A stretch of DNA of 64,000 nt from Pseudorhodoplanes sinuspersici (GCF_002119765.1 NZ_CP021112.1:2226501-2290500), one strand, 5' to 3'. Positions 47,120-57,642 are shown, counted from the stretch's first letter. Notes: generated from the sequence alone by a model not told the origin. Numbers and translations: made by a program.

Positions 47120-48673
47120 TCACAGCCCGTCGAATGCGGGGACGTTGTCTTTGTACCAGCGCGCGAGACCGGCGAGCGCCGGATGAGCGAGGGCGCCTTG
47201 CAGGTAGCGCCATACGCGCGGCATGTGACGGAGATATTGCGGCTTGCCGTCGCGCTTATCGAGGCGCGCGAAGATGCCGAGGATTTTTGTGGATCGCTGC
47301 GCCACCATCACGGCATAAATTGCTCTGAAAGCTTCGGCATCGAAGCGCATGTCCTGCTCGGTGCGCTTTTGGATATAGCGCGCGAGCCATTCGCTCTCGA
47401 GCGTGTCCGGCACATCGACACGTGCATCCTGCAGAAGCGAGGCGACATCGTAGGCGGCCGGGCCGATCAATGCATCCTGAAAATCAAGTAACCCGACGCG
47501 CGAAATGCCCTGCCGGTTCGGCAGCCAGTGCAGGTTAGGGGAATGAAAGTCGCGCAGCACCCAGGTCTGCGGGCCGTTCAAGGCGGGCTGCAACGCCTCC
47601 TGCCAGAGTTTTCGGAATTGCGAGCGTGCCGCATCGTCGGCGGCAAGCCCACGATGAGGAACGTACCAGTCGAGCAGCAGTTCCGCTTCAATCAGGAATG
47701 CGTCAAGGTCGTAGCGGGGAATGGTGTACGGCGTCGTACCGCGCACCGGCAGTGTCGCCGGCAATGTCTTTGCGTGCAGCGTTACGAGAAGATCGACGGC
47801 TTCCTCATAGCGCGATGCGATCGGTGCGGGCGGTTGACCGGCGACGAAGACCTCGGAACCGAAATCTTCCAGCAAGAGGAAACCATTCTTGAGGTCGGCA
47901 GCATAGATTTCGGGCGCGGAAAATCCTTGCGCGCGCAGTCCATCCGCCATCGCCACGAATGGCGTTACGTCTTCGGCGAGATGTGCGATCGCGCTGTAAG
48001 GTTTGCCGTTGCGCACCGGCGGCCCGTCCGTTCGCTGCGGCGCATTCATCAGGATCGCGGACGAACCGTTGCTGCGGATACGTTCATATATGCGTGTTGA
48101 AGCGTCGCCCTGCATGCGCTTGCGATCGGCAACAGCAAGCGACGCATCGTGGAGAAAGTTGCGCAGCGCGGCGATCCGTTCGACCCGTCGTCCCAGCTTG
48201 CCATAGCCGGTGACGCGTACGTCGCGATAATCCAGCGCGCGGGATGGCGACAGCTGAAAAGACAGATCGATTCGATCGGCGGGGAGCCAGTCGCTGGCGC
48301 GATCCGGCCATTCCATCAGCACGACCGAGCCGTCCGCGAGATCGTCAAGGCCGAGTTCCGCCAGTTCGTCCCTGCCGGACAACCGGTACAGATCGGCATG
48401 GACGATCGGGAAGCGCGGCAGGTCATAATTCTGGATCAGTGTGAATGTGGGGCTTGGTACCGGGATCGCGGCGTCGCCCGCAAGGAAGCGAATCAGCGCG
48501 CGGGCAAAGGTGGTCTTGCCGGCGCCCAGATCGCCGGACAGCGTGACAAAGTTGCCAGGTTCGAGCGCATTGGCGATTTCCGCGGCAAAGCGGGTGGTGG
48601 CCTGCTCATTGTCGAGCGCGACGGTAAAACTCGTCTCGCGGGAAAGGGTGGTCGTCGCCGCCATCGTTGCCAA
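47120..48673 (-). CDS. TsaE-AmgK fusion: tRNA t6A ATPase plus sugar 1-kinase
   Basis: 517 residues in two parts. Residues 1-155 are TsaE (Walker A TLSGDLGAGKTTFARALIR, then VPSPTFTLIQNY and HADLYRL), the ATPase of tRNA threonylcarbamoyladenosine synthesis. Residues about 180-517 are an APH-fold kinase: LLLEDFGSEVF, WVLRDFHSPNLHWLPN (catalytic Asp) and GLLDFQDALIGPAAYDVASLLQDARV (metal-binding Asp), matching AmgK, anomeric MurNAc/GlcNAc kinase. This fusion is common in Hyphomicrobiales. It lies between divL and murU, all on minus. The first ATG (MATMAA) and the fourth codon ATG are both possible starts. Confidence 0.92.
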   Translation of the reverse strand: MATMAATTTLSRETSFTVALDNEQATTRFAAEIANALEPGNFVTLSGDLGAGKTTFARALIRFLAGDAAIPVPSPTFTLIQNYDLPRFPIVHADLYRLSGRDELAELGLDDLADGSVVLMEWPDRASDWLPADRIDLSFQLSPSRALDYRDVRVTGYGKLGRRVERIAALRNFLHDASLAVADRKRMQGDASTRIYERIRSNGSSAILMNAPQRTDGPPVRNGKPYSAIAHLAEDVTPFVAMADGLRAQGFSAPEIYAADLKNGFLLLEDFGSEVFVAGQPPAPIASRYEEAVDLLVTLHAKTLPATLPVRGTTPYTIPRYDLDAFLIEAELLLDWYVPHRGLAADDAARSQFRKLWQEALQPALNGPQTWVLRDFHSPNLHWLPNRQGISRVGLLDFQDALIGPAAYDVASLLQDARVDVPDTLESEWLARYIQKRTEQDMRFDAEAFRAIYAVMVAQRSTKILGIFARLDKRDGKPQYLRHMPRVWRYLQGALAHPALAGLARWYKDNVPAFDGL

Positions 48674-48753
48674 GCAGGAAGTCCATCAGATCGAGATACG
48701 CCTGAACACGCTTCGCACGTTTTGGCGCCGATCTCCAGTTTTCGGCATGATGG

Positions 48754-51276
48754 TTAGGCCGCGGCGATGCGCTCCGCGGTCGGCTGGATCGGGAAGGTGC
48801 AGGTCACGGTGGTTCCCTGGCCGACCGCCGAATCGATGCTGACCGTGCCGCCGTGCAATTGCACGAAGGACCGCACGATCGATAGGCCAAGCCCGGCCCC
48901 CCGGTGCTGGGAACCCAGCGGATGGGTCTCAAACCAGTCAAAGATGCGGTTCTTCATCTCGGGAGGGATGCCGGGACCCTGATCCGTGACCGAAAAGACG
49001 ACGGAGTTGTCAGTTCGCTCGGCATGCATGCGGATGGTGCTGCCGGGGGGCGAAAACCCGACCGCGTTGGACAAGAGATTATAGAGGATTTGCCGCACCC
49101 GACGCTCATCGGCGGAGAATTCGCCGATATTGGCCGGGACGTCGATATCGAGCTTGATGTTATCTTTCATCAACCGGTCGCCGATGCCTTCGGCGGCGGC
49201 ATTAACGGTCTTGCGGATATCGACGGGGCCGAGCGTGAGCGTCATCGCGTCGGCATCGATGCTGGCGAGATCGAGAATGTCGTTGATCAGCGCCAGCAGT
49301 GAGTTGGTCGAGACGGTGATGTATCCGAGATATTCGGATTGCTTGCCGGTCAGCGGGCCGGTCGAAGGATCGCCGAGGAAATGCGCAAAGCCGATGATGT
49401 TGGTCAGCGGCGAGCGCAATTCGTATGACACATGATGCAGGAAGTTGATCTTGATCTCGTCGGCGGTCACCAGCGCTTCGTTGCGCTCGCGCAAGGCACG
49501 TTCGACATTCACGCTGTCGGTGACATCCTGGAAAGTAACGAGTGTCGCGCCATCGGGCAGCGGCAGGGTGGCGACATCGACAACGGTGCCATTGCGGCGC
49601 TCGAGGCGGCCCTGCACGGACTCGCGCTGGCCGATCGAGGTGACCGCTGTACGGAGCGCGCGCATGGTCTGATCTTCAGGCTGAAGTGGCGCACACCAGG
49701 CGATGACCGCTTCGATATGCGGCCGTTCCGCCAGTGCTTCGGCCGGCAAATTCCACATGTCGGCGAAAGCCGGATTGTGCAGCCGCAAACGTCCGTCGCT
49801 GGCAAACACCGCGACCGCTTCGGCGAGATTGTCGAGCGTCTCACCCTGCACGCGGATCAATGCGTCATAACGACGTTCGAGATCGAGGCGTTCGGTGACG
49901 TTGTCGAACAGATAGGTTACGCCGCCTTCGGTGTTCGGTGTTGTGACGACGCGCAAGGTTCGGCCATCGGGCAGATGCCATAGGTCTTCCTTGGCTTCGA
50001 GCGCGCGATAGGCTTCGTGTAACTGGTTTTTCCAGGAGCGGAAGTCCTGCTGTTCCGGCAGCTTGCGGGAGGCGCGCAGGCGGTCGAGGACGGCGGTGTC
50101 CGTCGGACTGTGATCGAGATAGGACGCGTCGAGGTCCCACAGCGCGCGGTAAGCCTCGTTGTAAAAGCGCAAGGTGTGATCGGCGCCGAAGATCGCGACA
50201 CCGGTGGCAAGCTGATCGAGTGTGCGACGATGCGCATCGATCATCCGCGTCATCTCGGCCTTGAGATTTTCCAGCTCGGTGAAATCGACGCCGATGCCGG
50301 CGCTGCCTGCGCGCGTCGGCATTTCGACGACATCGAAAATCCGACGCGCACCGGCAATCACGGTCGGTACGCGGTTGCGATAGGGCGTATGGGTGCCGAG
50401 TGTACGGGCCGCTTCCTCGCGCACCGACCGGTCAAGCAATTCGAGATTGCGCTCGACCGCCTCGTTGGGATCGGCAGCTTCCACTGCACCGGCATAAGCT
50501 GCGTTGACAAAATCCAGTCGGCCTTCGCGGTCGCGGGCCCAGACTGGGAAGGGCAGCGAATCGACCAGCGTGCGGAGCGCCGTCATGTCGTCGACCAGGC
50601 GCTCGTGGCGTGCGGCGAGGGCCGCGAGTTCGCCCTTGATGCCGCTGACATCGCGCAGCCGCATCACCGCGCGGCCGCCGATCGCCCGGCCTTCGGCCTC
50701 GATCGACTTGCCGCCCAGCGTATTCAACGTCATGGCGAAGGCTTCGCCATTATTGCGCAGTCGATCCACCGCGCTTTGCATGAGTTGCGCCTGATCGGCC
50801 GCGAGCCACGATCCGAACGCCAGGACACGTTGCGGTATGGTCGCGAGCGTCACGATGGTGACGTCGCCGATGATGTCGGGTTCGTCGGAGCCGGCAGCCC
50901 AGGCGACAACGATTTGTGGTTCGGACAGCAACAGCGCATTGACGCGATCGTTTTCGGCAGACAGCGTCTCGATCTCGCGGCGCGCGGCGGCCTCGGCGAG
51001 GCTGGCGCGCTGGCGGGTCCGTACCAGCATGATCGATGTGACGACACCGAAGGCGATAACGCCAAGCGTCAGGCCGAGCGCGGCCAGTTCGTGACGGTCG
51101 AAGCTTGTCAGGGCATTGAGATAGGCGCTGAGCGGAGGCGCATCTTGCGCATAAGCACTCCTCGACTCGAGCGTGGTCCACGCCGCAGTCGTCAAGGCAA
51201 TGTCCCTGCATCGCCGCAGAACGGCACCCCCGGCGCCGGTCAACCGATTCATTCCCGCATACCCAGTTGCCCCCAA
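48754..51276 (-). CDS. divL: DivL: PAS-domain pseudo-histidine kinase with Tyr in place of His
   Basis: 840 residues. A signal or membrane region and helix (about 62-85), a series of PAS domains (about 220-560; for example LVDSLPFPVWARDREGRLDFVNAAY and LDNLAEAVAVFASDGRLRLHNPAF), a dimerisation helix with FLHHVSYELRSPLTNI, and an ATPase domain with DQGPGIP and RGAGLGLSIV. In histidine kinases the phosphorylated residue is the His before ELR; here it is Tyr (codon 49423-49425, Y618). This is the hallmark of DivL, which in Caulobacter tunes CckA-CtrA with DivK. Gene order divL then tsaE is typical. ATG 51252 is an alternative start. Confidence 0.93.
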   Translation of the reverse strand: MGATGYAGMNRLTGAGGAVLRRCRDIALTTAAWTTLESRSAYAQDAPPLSAYLNALTSFDRHELAALGLTLGVIAFGVVTSIMLVRTRQRASLAEAAARREIETLSAENDRVNALLLSEPQIVVAWAAGSDEPDIIGDVTIVTLATIPQRVLAFGSWLAADQAQLMQSAVDRLRNNGEAFAMTLNTLGGKSIEAEGRAIGGRAVMRLRDVSGIKGELAALAARHERLVDDMTALRTLVDSLPFPVWARDREGRLDFVNAAYAGAVEAADPNEAVERNLELLDRSVREEAARTLGTHTPYRNRVPTVIAGARRIFDVVEMPTRAGSAGIGVDFTELENLKAEMTRMIDAHRRTLDQLATGVAIFGADHTLRFYNEAYRALWDLDASYLDHSPTDTAVLDRLRASRKLPEQQDFRSWKNQLHEAYRALEAKEDLWHLPDGRTLRVVTTPNTEGGVTYLFDNVTERLDLERRYDALIRVQGETLDNLAEAVAVFASDGRLRLHNPAFADMWNLPAEALAERPHIEAVIAWCAPLQPEDQTMRALRTAVTSIGQRESVQGRLERRNGTVVDVATLPLPDGATLVTFQDVTDSVNVERALRERNEALVTADEIKINFLHHVSYELRSPLTNIIGFAHFLGDPSTGPLTGKQSEYLGYITVSTNSLLALINDILDLASIDADAMTLTLGPVDIRKTVNAAAEGIGDRLMKDNIKLDIDVPANIGEFSADERRVRQILYNLLSNAVGFSPPGSTIRMHAERTDNSVVFSVTDQGPGIPPEMKNRIFDWFETHPLGSQHRGAGLGLSIVRSFVQLHGGTVSIDSAVGQGTTVTCTFPIQPTAERIAAA

Positions 51277-51435
51277 TACCGGCCTGTCACCGTGCGCGTG
51301 TCCGGTGCAAACCCGTATTGTCGTGAGGACGCAAAGCGAATGAGGGGCCGCATATCCCCCAACCCGAATCGCTTGACTTTACTCCCAACGCGAGTCGCGC
51401 CGTAAGAGTCCAGATCGTGAACGCAGAGGTGTGGT

Positions 51436-51858
51436 TCAGGGTGCCGCGGCGGTCTGCGCTCGTTTCACAAGCTCATGGAGATGAATGGTGCCGAGCGCCG
51501 AGGCGAAAGCCTGTTCAGCCTGTTCGAGGGCCGGTAACACTACGCCGGCGACCAGAAACGAGCCGGGCAGTGGATTGTCGGATGCATCCTCGACCGTGCC
51601 TGCGGCGCGCAGAATCTCGTTGGCCGTGATGTCGGCTTTGTCGCGGCCGAGCGCATAGCCGCCATGGGGACCGCGAACACCACGCAAAATGCCATCGTGC
51701 ACCAGCGCCTGCAGGACGGGCTCAAGATGACGGGGGGGAAGCCCCTGCCGCGACGCGAGCGCTTTGGCTGAAACGGGACGCGATTCGGAATTGAGGGCGA
51801 CATCAATGACCGCTGCAATGGCCAAGATACCTTTCCGCGACAGCAACGGCATTTCCAT
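51436..51858 (-). CDS. Rrf2 family transcriptional regulator without cluster cysteines
   Basis: 140 residues. Winged helix: LLSRKGILAIAAVIDVALN, VSAKALASRQGLPPRHLEPVLQALVHDGILRGVRGPHGGYALGRD, close to IscR/RirA-type DNA-binding domains. The protein contains no cysteine, so it cannot bind an Fe-S cluster as IscR, RirA or NsrR do. Its ligand or partner is unknown. It is upstream of divL and downstream of dut on minus. Confidence 0.9.
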   Translation of the reverse strand: MEMPLLSRKGILAIAAVIDVALNSESRPVSAKALASRQGLPPRHLEPVLQALVHDGILRGVRGPHGGYALGRDKADITANEILRAAGTVEDASDNPLPGSFLVAGVVLPALEQAEQAFASALGTIHLHELVKRAQTAAAP

Positions 51859-51921
51859 TTTACCCGCAATTGCGCTTATGGGGTATAACGGTATTAAATT
51901 AGATGCCGCTGTTCCAGCCTT

Positions 51922-52398
51922 TCATCGCACCCTATCGACACTTTTTGTACCCGTAGAGCCAAAGCCGCCACTTCCGCGTGCTGTTTCGTCGAGTTTGTCC
52001 ATCAAACGGACGAGCGCATGTGACACGGGTGCGACAACAAGCTGCGCAATTCGCATTCCCCGCGTCACGGCGAATGCTTCTGCGCCGTGATTGATCAGCA
52101 AAACGCAAACTTCGCCGCGATAGTCCGAATCAATCGTGCCCGGCGCGTTGAGAATCGTCACGCCGTGTTTGGCCGCAAGCCCCGATCTTGGGCGGACCTG
52201 GCCTTCGGTCCCGTTGGGCAAAGCGATGACGATACCAGTTGGAATCATTACAAACTGACCCGGCGCGATGGTGACTGATTCGCTTTCAGGTACGGCGGCG
52301 ATAAGGTCCATGCCCGCGGCATTTGCAGTCTGATAGGCAGGCAGCGGTAAACCGACCGCGTGCGGAAGCTGCACGATCTGTAATTCCAAATCACTCAC
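51922..52398 (-). CDS. dut: Deoxyuridine 5'-triphosphate nucleotidohydrolase (dUTPase)
   Basis: 158 residues, all five motifs visible: [44 protein letters not shown] and the C-terminal arm GSGGFGSTG. It hydrolyses dUTP to dUMP as a trimer. The start is GTG, overlapping the coaBC TGA as GTGA. Confidence 0.96.
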   Translation of the reverse strand: MSDLELQIVQLPHAVGLPLPAYQTANAAGMDLIAAVPESESVTIAPGQFVMIPTGIVIALPNGTEGQVRPRSGLAAKHGVTILNAPGTIDSDYRGEVCVLLINHGAEAFAVTRGMRIAQLVVAPVSHALVRLMDKLDETARGSGGFGSTGTKSVDRVR

Positions 52399-53612
52399 TG
52401 TTGAGATCCGTTCAATACTTGCGCCACGCGCGCCATGAGGGTGCGCGCGACGTCATCCTTGGATTGAGGGGGCCATGACTCGACGCCACCAGCTGTTACC
52501 AGATGCACGGTGTTGCGGTCACCACCCATAATGCCGGTCTGCGGCGATACGTCGTTAGCGACGATCCAGTCGCAGCCCTTGGTTTTCAATTTCGTTTTCG
52601 CGTGCTCGAGGACATGTTCGGTTTCGGCCGCAAAACCGACCACAAGCCGGGGCCGTCCGCTTTTCAACTTCGCCACCGTGGCGAGGATGTCCGGATTCTC
52701 GGTCAGCGTGAAGGATGGCGCATCGGATTTATTCTTTTTGATCTTCTGCGGCTGCGCATCGGCGATGCCCCAGTCGGCGACGGCGGCGGCGAATATCGCC
52801 ACATCGACCGGCAGAGCTTTTTGCACAGCCTCCAGCATCTGTTTTGCCGTCGTCACATGGATCGGCGAGATCCGCGCCGGATCGGGCACATGCACGGGAC
52901 CGGAGACAAGGATAACCTCGGCGCCGGCGGCCGCCGCGGCTGCGGCGATGGCATGCCCCTGTTTCCCGGACGACCGATTGGCGATGTAGCGAACAGGATC
53001 GATCGGTTCATGCGTCGGGCCGGAGGTGATCAAGACACGCTTCCCGGCAAGCGGCTTGTCTGCGGCGGCCGATGAAAGAATGCGTCGCGCTGCCTCGACG
53101 ATTTCGAGCGGCTCGGCCATGCGGCCGGTGCCGGCTTCGCCGCTCTCGGCCATCTCACCGTCATTGGGTCCGATCAGTTGCGCGCCGTCGGCGACGATAC
53201 GCGCAACGTTGCGCTCCGTTGCAGCATGATGCCACATCATCGGATTCATCGCCGGCGCCACGAGGATCGGTTTATCGGTCGCCAGCAGAACGGTGGTGGC
53301 GAGATCGTCGGCATGGCCATTGGCCATCTTGGCGATCAGATCGGCGGTCGCCGGAGCGACAATGATGAGATCGGTGTCGCGCGCCAGCCGGATATGTCCG
53401 ACATCGAATTCGCTTTGTGGATCGAACAGATCGGTGAAGGCGCGCTCGCCGGCCAGAGCGCCGACTGACAGCGGCGTGACGAATTCATGCCCGGCTTTCG
53501 TGAGAATGCAGCGCACATGCATACCGCGCTCGCGCAGCCGCCGGATCAGGTCGAGCGACTTGTAGGCTGCGATGCCGCCACCGATGATCAGGAGAATGCG
53601 CTTGCCGGTCAT
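52395..53612 (-). CDS. coaBC: Phosphopantothenoylcysteine decarboxylase / phosphopantothenate-cysteine ligase
   Basis: 405 residues. N-terminal flavoprotein Coa[51 protein letters not shown] (active-site PAMN). C-terminal Coa[35 protein letters not shown] and [21 protein letters not shown]. The two consecutive steps of coenzyme A synthesis. Overlaps dut. Confidence 0.97.
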   Translation of the reverse strand: MTGKRILLIIGGGIAAYKSLDLIRRLRERGMHVRCILTKAGHEFVTPLSVGALAGERAFTDLFDPQSEFDVGHIRLARDTDLIIVAPATADLIAKMANGHADDLATTVLLATDKPILVAPAMNPMMWHHAATERNVARIVADGAQLIGPNDGEMAESGEAGTGRMAEPLEIVEAARRILSSAAADKPLAGKRVLITSGPTHEPIDPVRYIANRSSGKQGHAIAAAAAAAGAEVILVSGPVHVPDPARISPIHVTTAKQMLEAVQKALPVDVAIFAAAVADWGIADAQPQKIKKNKSDAPSFTLTENPDILATVAKLKSGRPRLVVGFAAETEHVLEHAKTKLKTKGCDWIVANDVSPQTGIMGGDRNTVHLVTAGGVESWPPQSKDDVARTLMARVAQVLNGSQQ

Positions 53613-53719
53613 GAGGTCTCAGCCGATGCACAGATAGTTAGCATATTTGCCGTTAGCATATTTCGGCGTTCCGGGCAGAAACGGAAGCGCCGAGACCCGC
53701 CCATAGTTAATGCGCGGCT

Positions 53720-55291
53720 CTATTTGATCAGCCAGACAATATAGACCAGCAGCGCGGCGATCACCCAGAGCGCGACGGCGGTCCAGCGGTTTCGCCGCGC
53801 CTCGGCGCGGCCGATATTGGCCACCGTCTCGGGCGATAGCACGATGCCGTTGCGGGTGGCCGCATCGAGCTGTTCGATCAGAACGGCACCGCGCGAGAGC
53901 AGGCCTGGCACCTGACCCATGAAACGGCCAACTTCGGCCGTTCCCTCTACCGCGCCGGCGACACGGCCAACAGGACCGAGATGGCGTTCGATCCATTCGC
54001 GCACCACCGGATCTGCGGTGGTCCACATATCGAGCTTCGGATCGAGCGAACGGGCAACACCTTCCACCACCACCATGGTCTTTTGCAGCAGCAGCAATTC
54101 TGGCCGGGTGCGCATGTCGAACAGGCCGGTGACCTCGAAAAGCAGCATCAGCAGCTTCGCCATCGAGATTTCATCGGCGGAGCGTTTGTGGATCGGTTCA
54201 CCGATGGCGCGGATCGCCTGTGCGAAATCGTCGACCGAGTGATGGGCCGGTACATAGCCGGCTTCGAAGTGCACTTCGGCGGTGCGGCGATAATTGCGGG
54301 TGATGAAGCCGTAGAGAATTTCGGCGAGGAAGCGGCGCTCTTTCGCGCCCAGCCGCCCCATGATGCCAAAGTCGACGGCAACGATCCTGCCGTCACGATC
54401 GACGAACAGATTGCCCGGATGCATGTCGGCGTGGAAGAAGCCGTCGCGCAATGCATGACGCAGGAAGCTCTGGATGACCGCCCGCGCCAGTTGCTTGAGA
54501 TCGTACCCCTTGGCCTCCAGCGCCGCGCGGTTGGACAGATGCGTGCCGTCGATCCATTCCAGCGTCAGGACGTCCTTGGCGGTGCGGTCCCAATCCACCG
54601 CCGGTACACGAAAATCCGGATCGTCCTTGGTGTTCTCCGCCATTTCGGACAGCGCGGCGGCTTCGAGCCGCAGGTCCATTTCCAGCGCCACCGAGCGGCG
54701 CATGGTTGCCGCGGTTTCAACGAGACGCAGACGTTGCGCTTCGGCGGAAAAAGATTCGGCCTTCCGCGCCGCGAAGGCGAATGCATCCTGATCGATTCTG
54801 AAACGGCGTTCGATGCCCGGCCGCAGGACTTTGACTGCGACCTGTTTCAAGCCTTCATCGGTCTGCACCTGTGCACGGTGCACCTGCGCAATCGATGCCG
54901 CGGCGACAGCCGGGCCGAATGAGGTAAATACATCCTTCAGCGGCCGGTCGAAGGCGCGCTCGATGGTGGCGATCGCCTCGGCCTGCGGAAACGGAGGCAT
55001 CCGGTCCTGCAGGCTTTCCAGTTCGTGCGCGACTGTCGCTCCGACGACATCAGGCCGTGTTGCCAGAAATTGTCCAAGCTTCACGTAGGTTGGGCCAAGC
55101 TTCGTGAGCGCGGCCGCAAGTCTGCCGGCATGACTGGCTTTGCTCGGCCGCTCGATCAGACGTGCGAGGCGCAGGCCCACGCGCGCCGGAAACGGCAGTA
55201 GCGTCGGATCGAGGTCGCTGAATACGCCTTCGCGCGCGAACACGTAATTCGCGCGCAGCAGCCGGACGGAATGCGTCAGGGCGGAGATCAT
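53720..55291 (-). CDS. ubiB: UbiB family protein, ubiquinone biosynthesis
   Basis: 523 residues. ABC1/ADCK-type kinase-like fold: LTKLGPTYVKLGQFLATRPDVVG (KxGQ motif), PAVAAASIAQVHRAQ (Ala-rich loop), VAVKVLRPGIERRF (Lys), FFHADMHPGNLFVD and IVAVDFGIMGRL (metal-binding Asp). Two membrane helices end the protein. Needed for ubiquinone synthesis, possibly for lipid extraction. Start MISALTHSVRLLR at 55291; the frame continues to 55393 inside ubiE and was not used. Confidence 0.95.
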   Translation of the reverse strand: MISALTHSVRLLRANYVFAREGVFSDLDPTLLPFPARVGLRLARLIERPSKASHAGRLAAALTKLGPTYVKLGQFLATRPDVVGATVAHELESLQDRMPPFPQAEAIATIERAFDRPLKDVFTSFGPAVAAASIAQVHRAQVQTDEGLKQVAVKVLRPGIERRFRIDQDAFAFAARKAESFSAEAQRLRLVETAATMRRSVALEMDLRLEAAALSEMAENTKDDPDFRVPAVDWDRTAKDVLTLEWIDGTHLSNRAALEAKGYDLKQLARAVIQSFLRHALRDGFFHADMHPGNLFVDRDGRIVAVDFGIMGRLGAKERRFLAEILYGFITRNYRRTAEVHFEAGYVPAHHSVDDFAQAIRAIGEPIHKRSADEISMAKLLMLLFEVTGLFDMRTRPELLLLQKTMVVVEGVARSLDPKLDMWTTADPVVREWIERHLGPVGRVAGAVEGTAEVGRFMGQVPGLLSRGAVLIEQLDAATRNGIVLSPETVANIGRAEARRNRWTAVALWVIAALLVYIVWLIK

Positions 55292-55364
55292 GCTCTTGTC
55301 ATTCCGCGGGTACTCGCACTCGGCTTGTTCGTTCGCTGGCAATGGCAGGACATAGCAATCAGGG

Positions 55365-56129
55365 TCACAGACGCCAGCCGGAATGCAGGGCAACGATGCC
55401 GCCGGTCATCTTCGTATAGGAGGCGCGCCCGAAACCGGCCTCGCGCATCATCGATGCGAAGACCTCAGGCTGCGGGAATTTGCGGATCGACTCGACGAGG
55501 TAGCGATAGGATTCGGCGTCGCCGGTTACCACACGCCCGATCGCCGGGATCGCGTTGAACGAATACAGATCGTAGATTTTGTCGAGGAGCGGCAGGTCGA
55601 CGGACGAAAATTCCAGACAGAGGAAGTGTCCGCCCGGCCGCAACACACGATAGGCTTCGCGCAGCGCCGCTTCGATGCGCGGCACGTTGCGGATGCCGAA
55701 AGCGATGCTGTAGGCGTCGAAGGTCCGGTCCGGCAGCGGCAGCTTTTCGGCATTCGCCTCGACGAATGTAATGGCGTGATCGAGCCCCCGTTTCTCCGCC
55801 CGCTCGCGGCCAACCTCGAGCATGCCGCCGTTGATGTCGAGAATGGTCGCGTGAGTGCCGGCTCCGCCTGATTCGATCACCCGGAAGGCGATATCGCCAG
55901 TGCCGCCTGCCACATCGAGAAGACGGAAGTTGCGGTCGTTTTTCGGCGGGTTGATCGCATTGACCAGCGCGTCCTTCCAGGCCCGGTGCAGGCCGGCAGA
56001 CATCAGATCGTTCATCAGGTCATAGCGGCGCGCCACCGAGTGGAAAACATCGTCCACCAGACGCTGCTTTTCCTCGACCGGCACCCGGCGAAAGCCGAAA
56101 TCTGCTTCGTTTGTCGTCTGTTCGCTCAT
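55365..56129 (-). CDS. ubiE: Ubiquinone/menaquinone C-methyltransferase
   Basis: 254 residues. [32 protein letters not shown] is the UbiE N-terminal signature, [15 protein letters not shown] the SAM-binding motif I, and [18 protein letters not shown] motif III. Methylates the ring in quinone synthesis. Followed by ubiB; ubiE-ubiB is the usual pair. ATG 56129 (MSEQTTNE) chosen. Confidence 0.96.
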   Translation of the reverse strand: MSEQTTNEADFGFRRVPVEEKQRLVDDVFHSVARRYDLMNDLMSAGLHRAWKDALVNAINPPKNDRNFRLLDVAGGTGDIAFRVIESGGAGTHATILDINGGMLEVGRERAEKRGLDHAITFVEANAEKLPLPDRTFDAYSIAFGIRNVPRIEAALREAYRVLRPGGHFLCLEFSSVDLPLLDKIYDLYSFNAIPAIGRVVTGDAESYRYLVESIRKFPQPEVFASMMREAGFGRASYTKMTGGIVALHSGWRL

Positions 56130-56246
56130 AAACCCTTCCTGCGCGGCGGACGATAGCCCAGCCGGACCGGCCACGCTACAAAGCGTCTCCGCCCTCGGTT
56201 AACGAGCTTCCACGGGCGGTCGATAGCAGATAGACAGACGCCAGCA

Positions 56247-57128
56247 ATGCCTGAATTACCCGAAGTCGAAACCGTCCGCCGTGGCCTGGTCCCCGTCATG
56301 GAGGGGGCGCGTTTCATGAAGGTTGAGGCGAGACGCCCTGATCTGCGTTGGCCGTTGCCGAAGGATTTTGTGGCCCGGCTGGAGGGGCAGACGGTGACCG
56401 GGCTTGGGCGCCGCGCCAAGTATATTCTCGCCGACCTGTCGTCCGGCGATGTCCTTGTCATGCACCTTGGGATGTCCGGGTCATTCCGCGTGCTGGCTGC
56501 GGGCGATGAACGGACGCCGGGCGACTTTCGCCACGAGCGTTCGAAACTGTCGGCGCACGATCACGTCGTTTTCCATATGTCGAATGGCGGTATCGCGACC
56601 TTCAACGATCCGCGCCGCTTCGGTTCGATGAAGATCGTGCCGCGGGCGGAGCTCGAGAACGAGCCGTTGTTGCGGTCGCTTGGACCGGAGCCGCTCGGTA
56701 ATGCCTTCGATGCGGCGATGCTGGCGAAAGCCTGCAAAGGCAGGAAAGTGAACCTCAAGGCGGCAATGCTGGACCAGCGGGTGGTTGCGGGACTTGGCAA
56801 CATCTATGTCTGCGAAGCATTGCACCGCGCGCATCTGTCGCCGAAGCGAAAGGCATCGACCGTCGCCGGCCGCAAAGGTGAACCCAATGAGCGCGCCGTG
56901 GCGCTGGTGAGCGCGATCCGTGCCGTCCTGAACGATGCGATCATCGCCGGTGGGTCTTCGCTCCGCGATCATCGCCAGACCAACGGCGACCTTGGCTATT
57001 TCCAGCATTCCTTCCGCGTCTATGACCGGGAAGGCGAAGCTTGCCCGACGCGCGGATGCAACGGCATCATCAAGCGCATGGTGCAGGCGGGCCGTTCGAC
57101 ATTCTATTGTCCGGTTTGCCAGAAATGA
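56247..57128 (+). CDS. mutM: Formamidopyrimidine-DNA glycosylase
   Basis: 293 residues. N-terminal [13 protein letters not shown] with catalytic Pro and Glu; [27 protein letters not shown] (H2TH); C-terminal zinc finger with CPTRGCNG and FYCPVCQK. It removes 8-oxoguanine and FaPy and nicks the strand. It is divergent from ubiE, as in many Rhizobiales. Confidence 0.97.
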   Translation: MPELPEVETVRRGLVPVMEGARFMKVEARRPDLRWPLPKDFVARLEGQTVTGLGRRAKYILADLSSGDVLVMHLGMSGSFRVLAAGDERTPGDFRHERSKLSAHDHVVFHMSNGGIATFNDPRRFGSMKIVPRAELENEPLLRSLGPEPLGNAFDAAMLAKACKGRKVNLKAAMLDQRVVAGLGNIYVCEALHRAHLSPKRKASTVAGRKGEPNERAVALVSAIRAVLNDAIIAGGSSLRDHRQTNGDLGYFQHSFRVYDREGEACPTRGCNGIIKRMVQAGRSTFYCPVCQK

Positions 57129-57147
57129 GCATTCCCTGGCGCCGCTG

Positions 57148-57642
57148 CTACGTCGTCGTGTCTGGTTTTTTCGCACGCCGCTCGTTCAACGAGGCAAGGA
57201 CGTGTTCGGCCTGCTTTTTGTAGGAGCGATGTAACTGTTCGAGATCCTCGTCGGACATGTCCTCGGCGGTCGCCAACTTGTTGTCGGCGCCGTGCAGCCG
57301 GACGATCAATTCGGCGAGCTTCACCTGCATCGCCGCGGTATCCCGGTTTTGTGTGTTCTGGATCAGGAACACCATGAGGAAGGTGATGATGGTGGTCGAT
57401 GTGTTGATCACCAGTTGCCAGGTATCGCTGTAGCCGAATAATGGCCCGCTCAGGGCCCAGACGATGACGACCGCCGTGGCGATCAGAAAAGTCGCCGGTT
57501 TGCCTGCCCAATGTGAAATGACAAGTGCTGTTTTCGAGAACCAGCCCTGATCGGAGAACTGGGCATGGTGGGGATCGTGCGCTCTCAAGTCGTGAAATTT
57601 TGCAGCCGAGGTTTTTGTTTTTGATATTTTTTTCCGCGCCAT
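57148..57642 (-). CDS. Low-affinity iron permease family membrane protein
   Basis: 164 residues. A basic, Ser/Lys-rich N-terminus, then two membrane helices (PATFLIATAVVIVWALSGPLF and INTSTTIITFLMVFLIQNTQNRD, about 50-105) and a C-terminal helical tail. The STTIITFLMVFLIQNTQNRD block is the signature of the PF04120 family. The iron transport role was inferred from yeast Fet4 and is doubtful for bacterial members. AGGAG lies 6 bases before ATG 57642. An EcfG-type promoter lies 39 bp upstream, so it is probably stress-induced. Confidence 0.85.
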   Translation of the reverse strand: MARKKISKTKTSAAKFHDLRAHDPHHAQFSDQGWFSKTALVISHWAGKPATFLIATAVVIVWALSGPLFGYSDTWQLVINTSTTIITFLMVFLIQNTQNRDTAAMQVKLAELIVRLHGADNKLATAEDMSDEDLEQLHRSYKKQAEHVLASLNERRAKKPDTTT

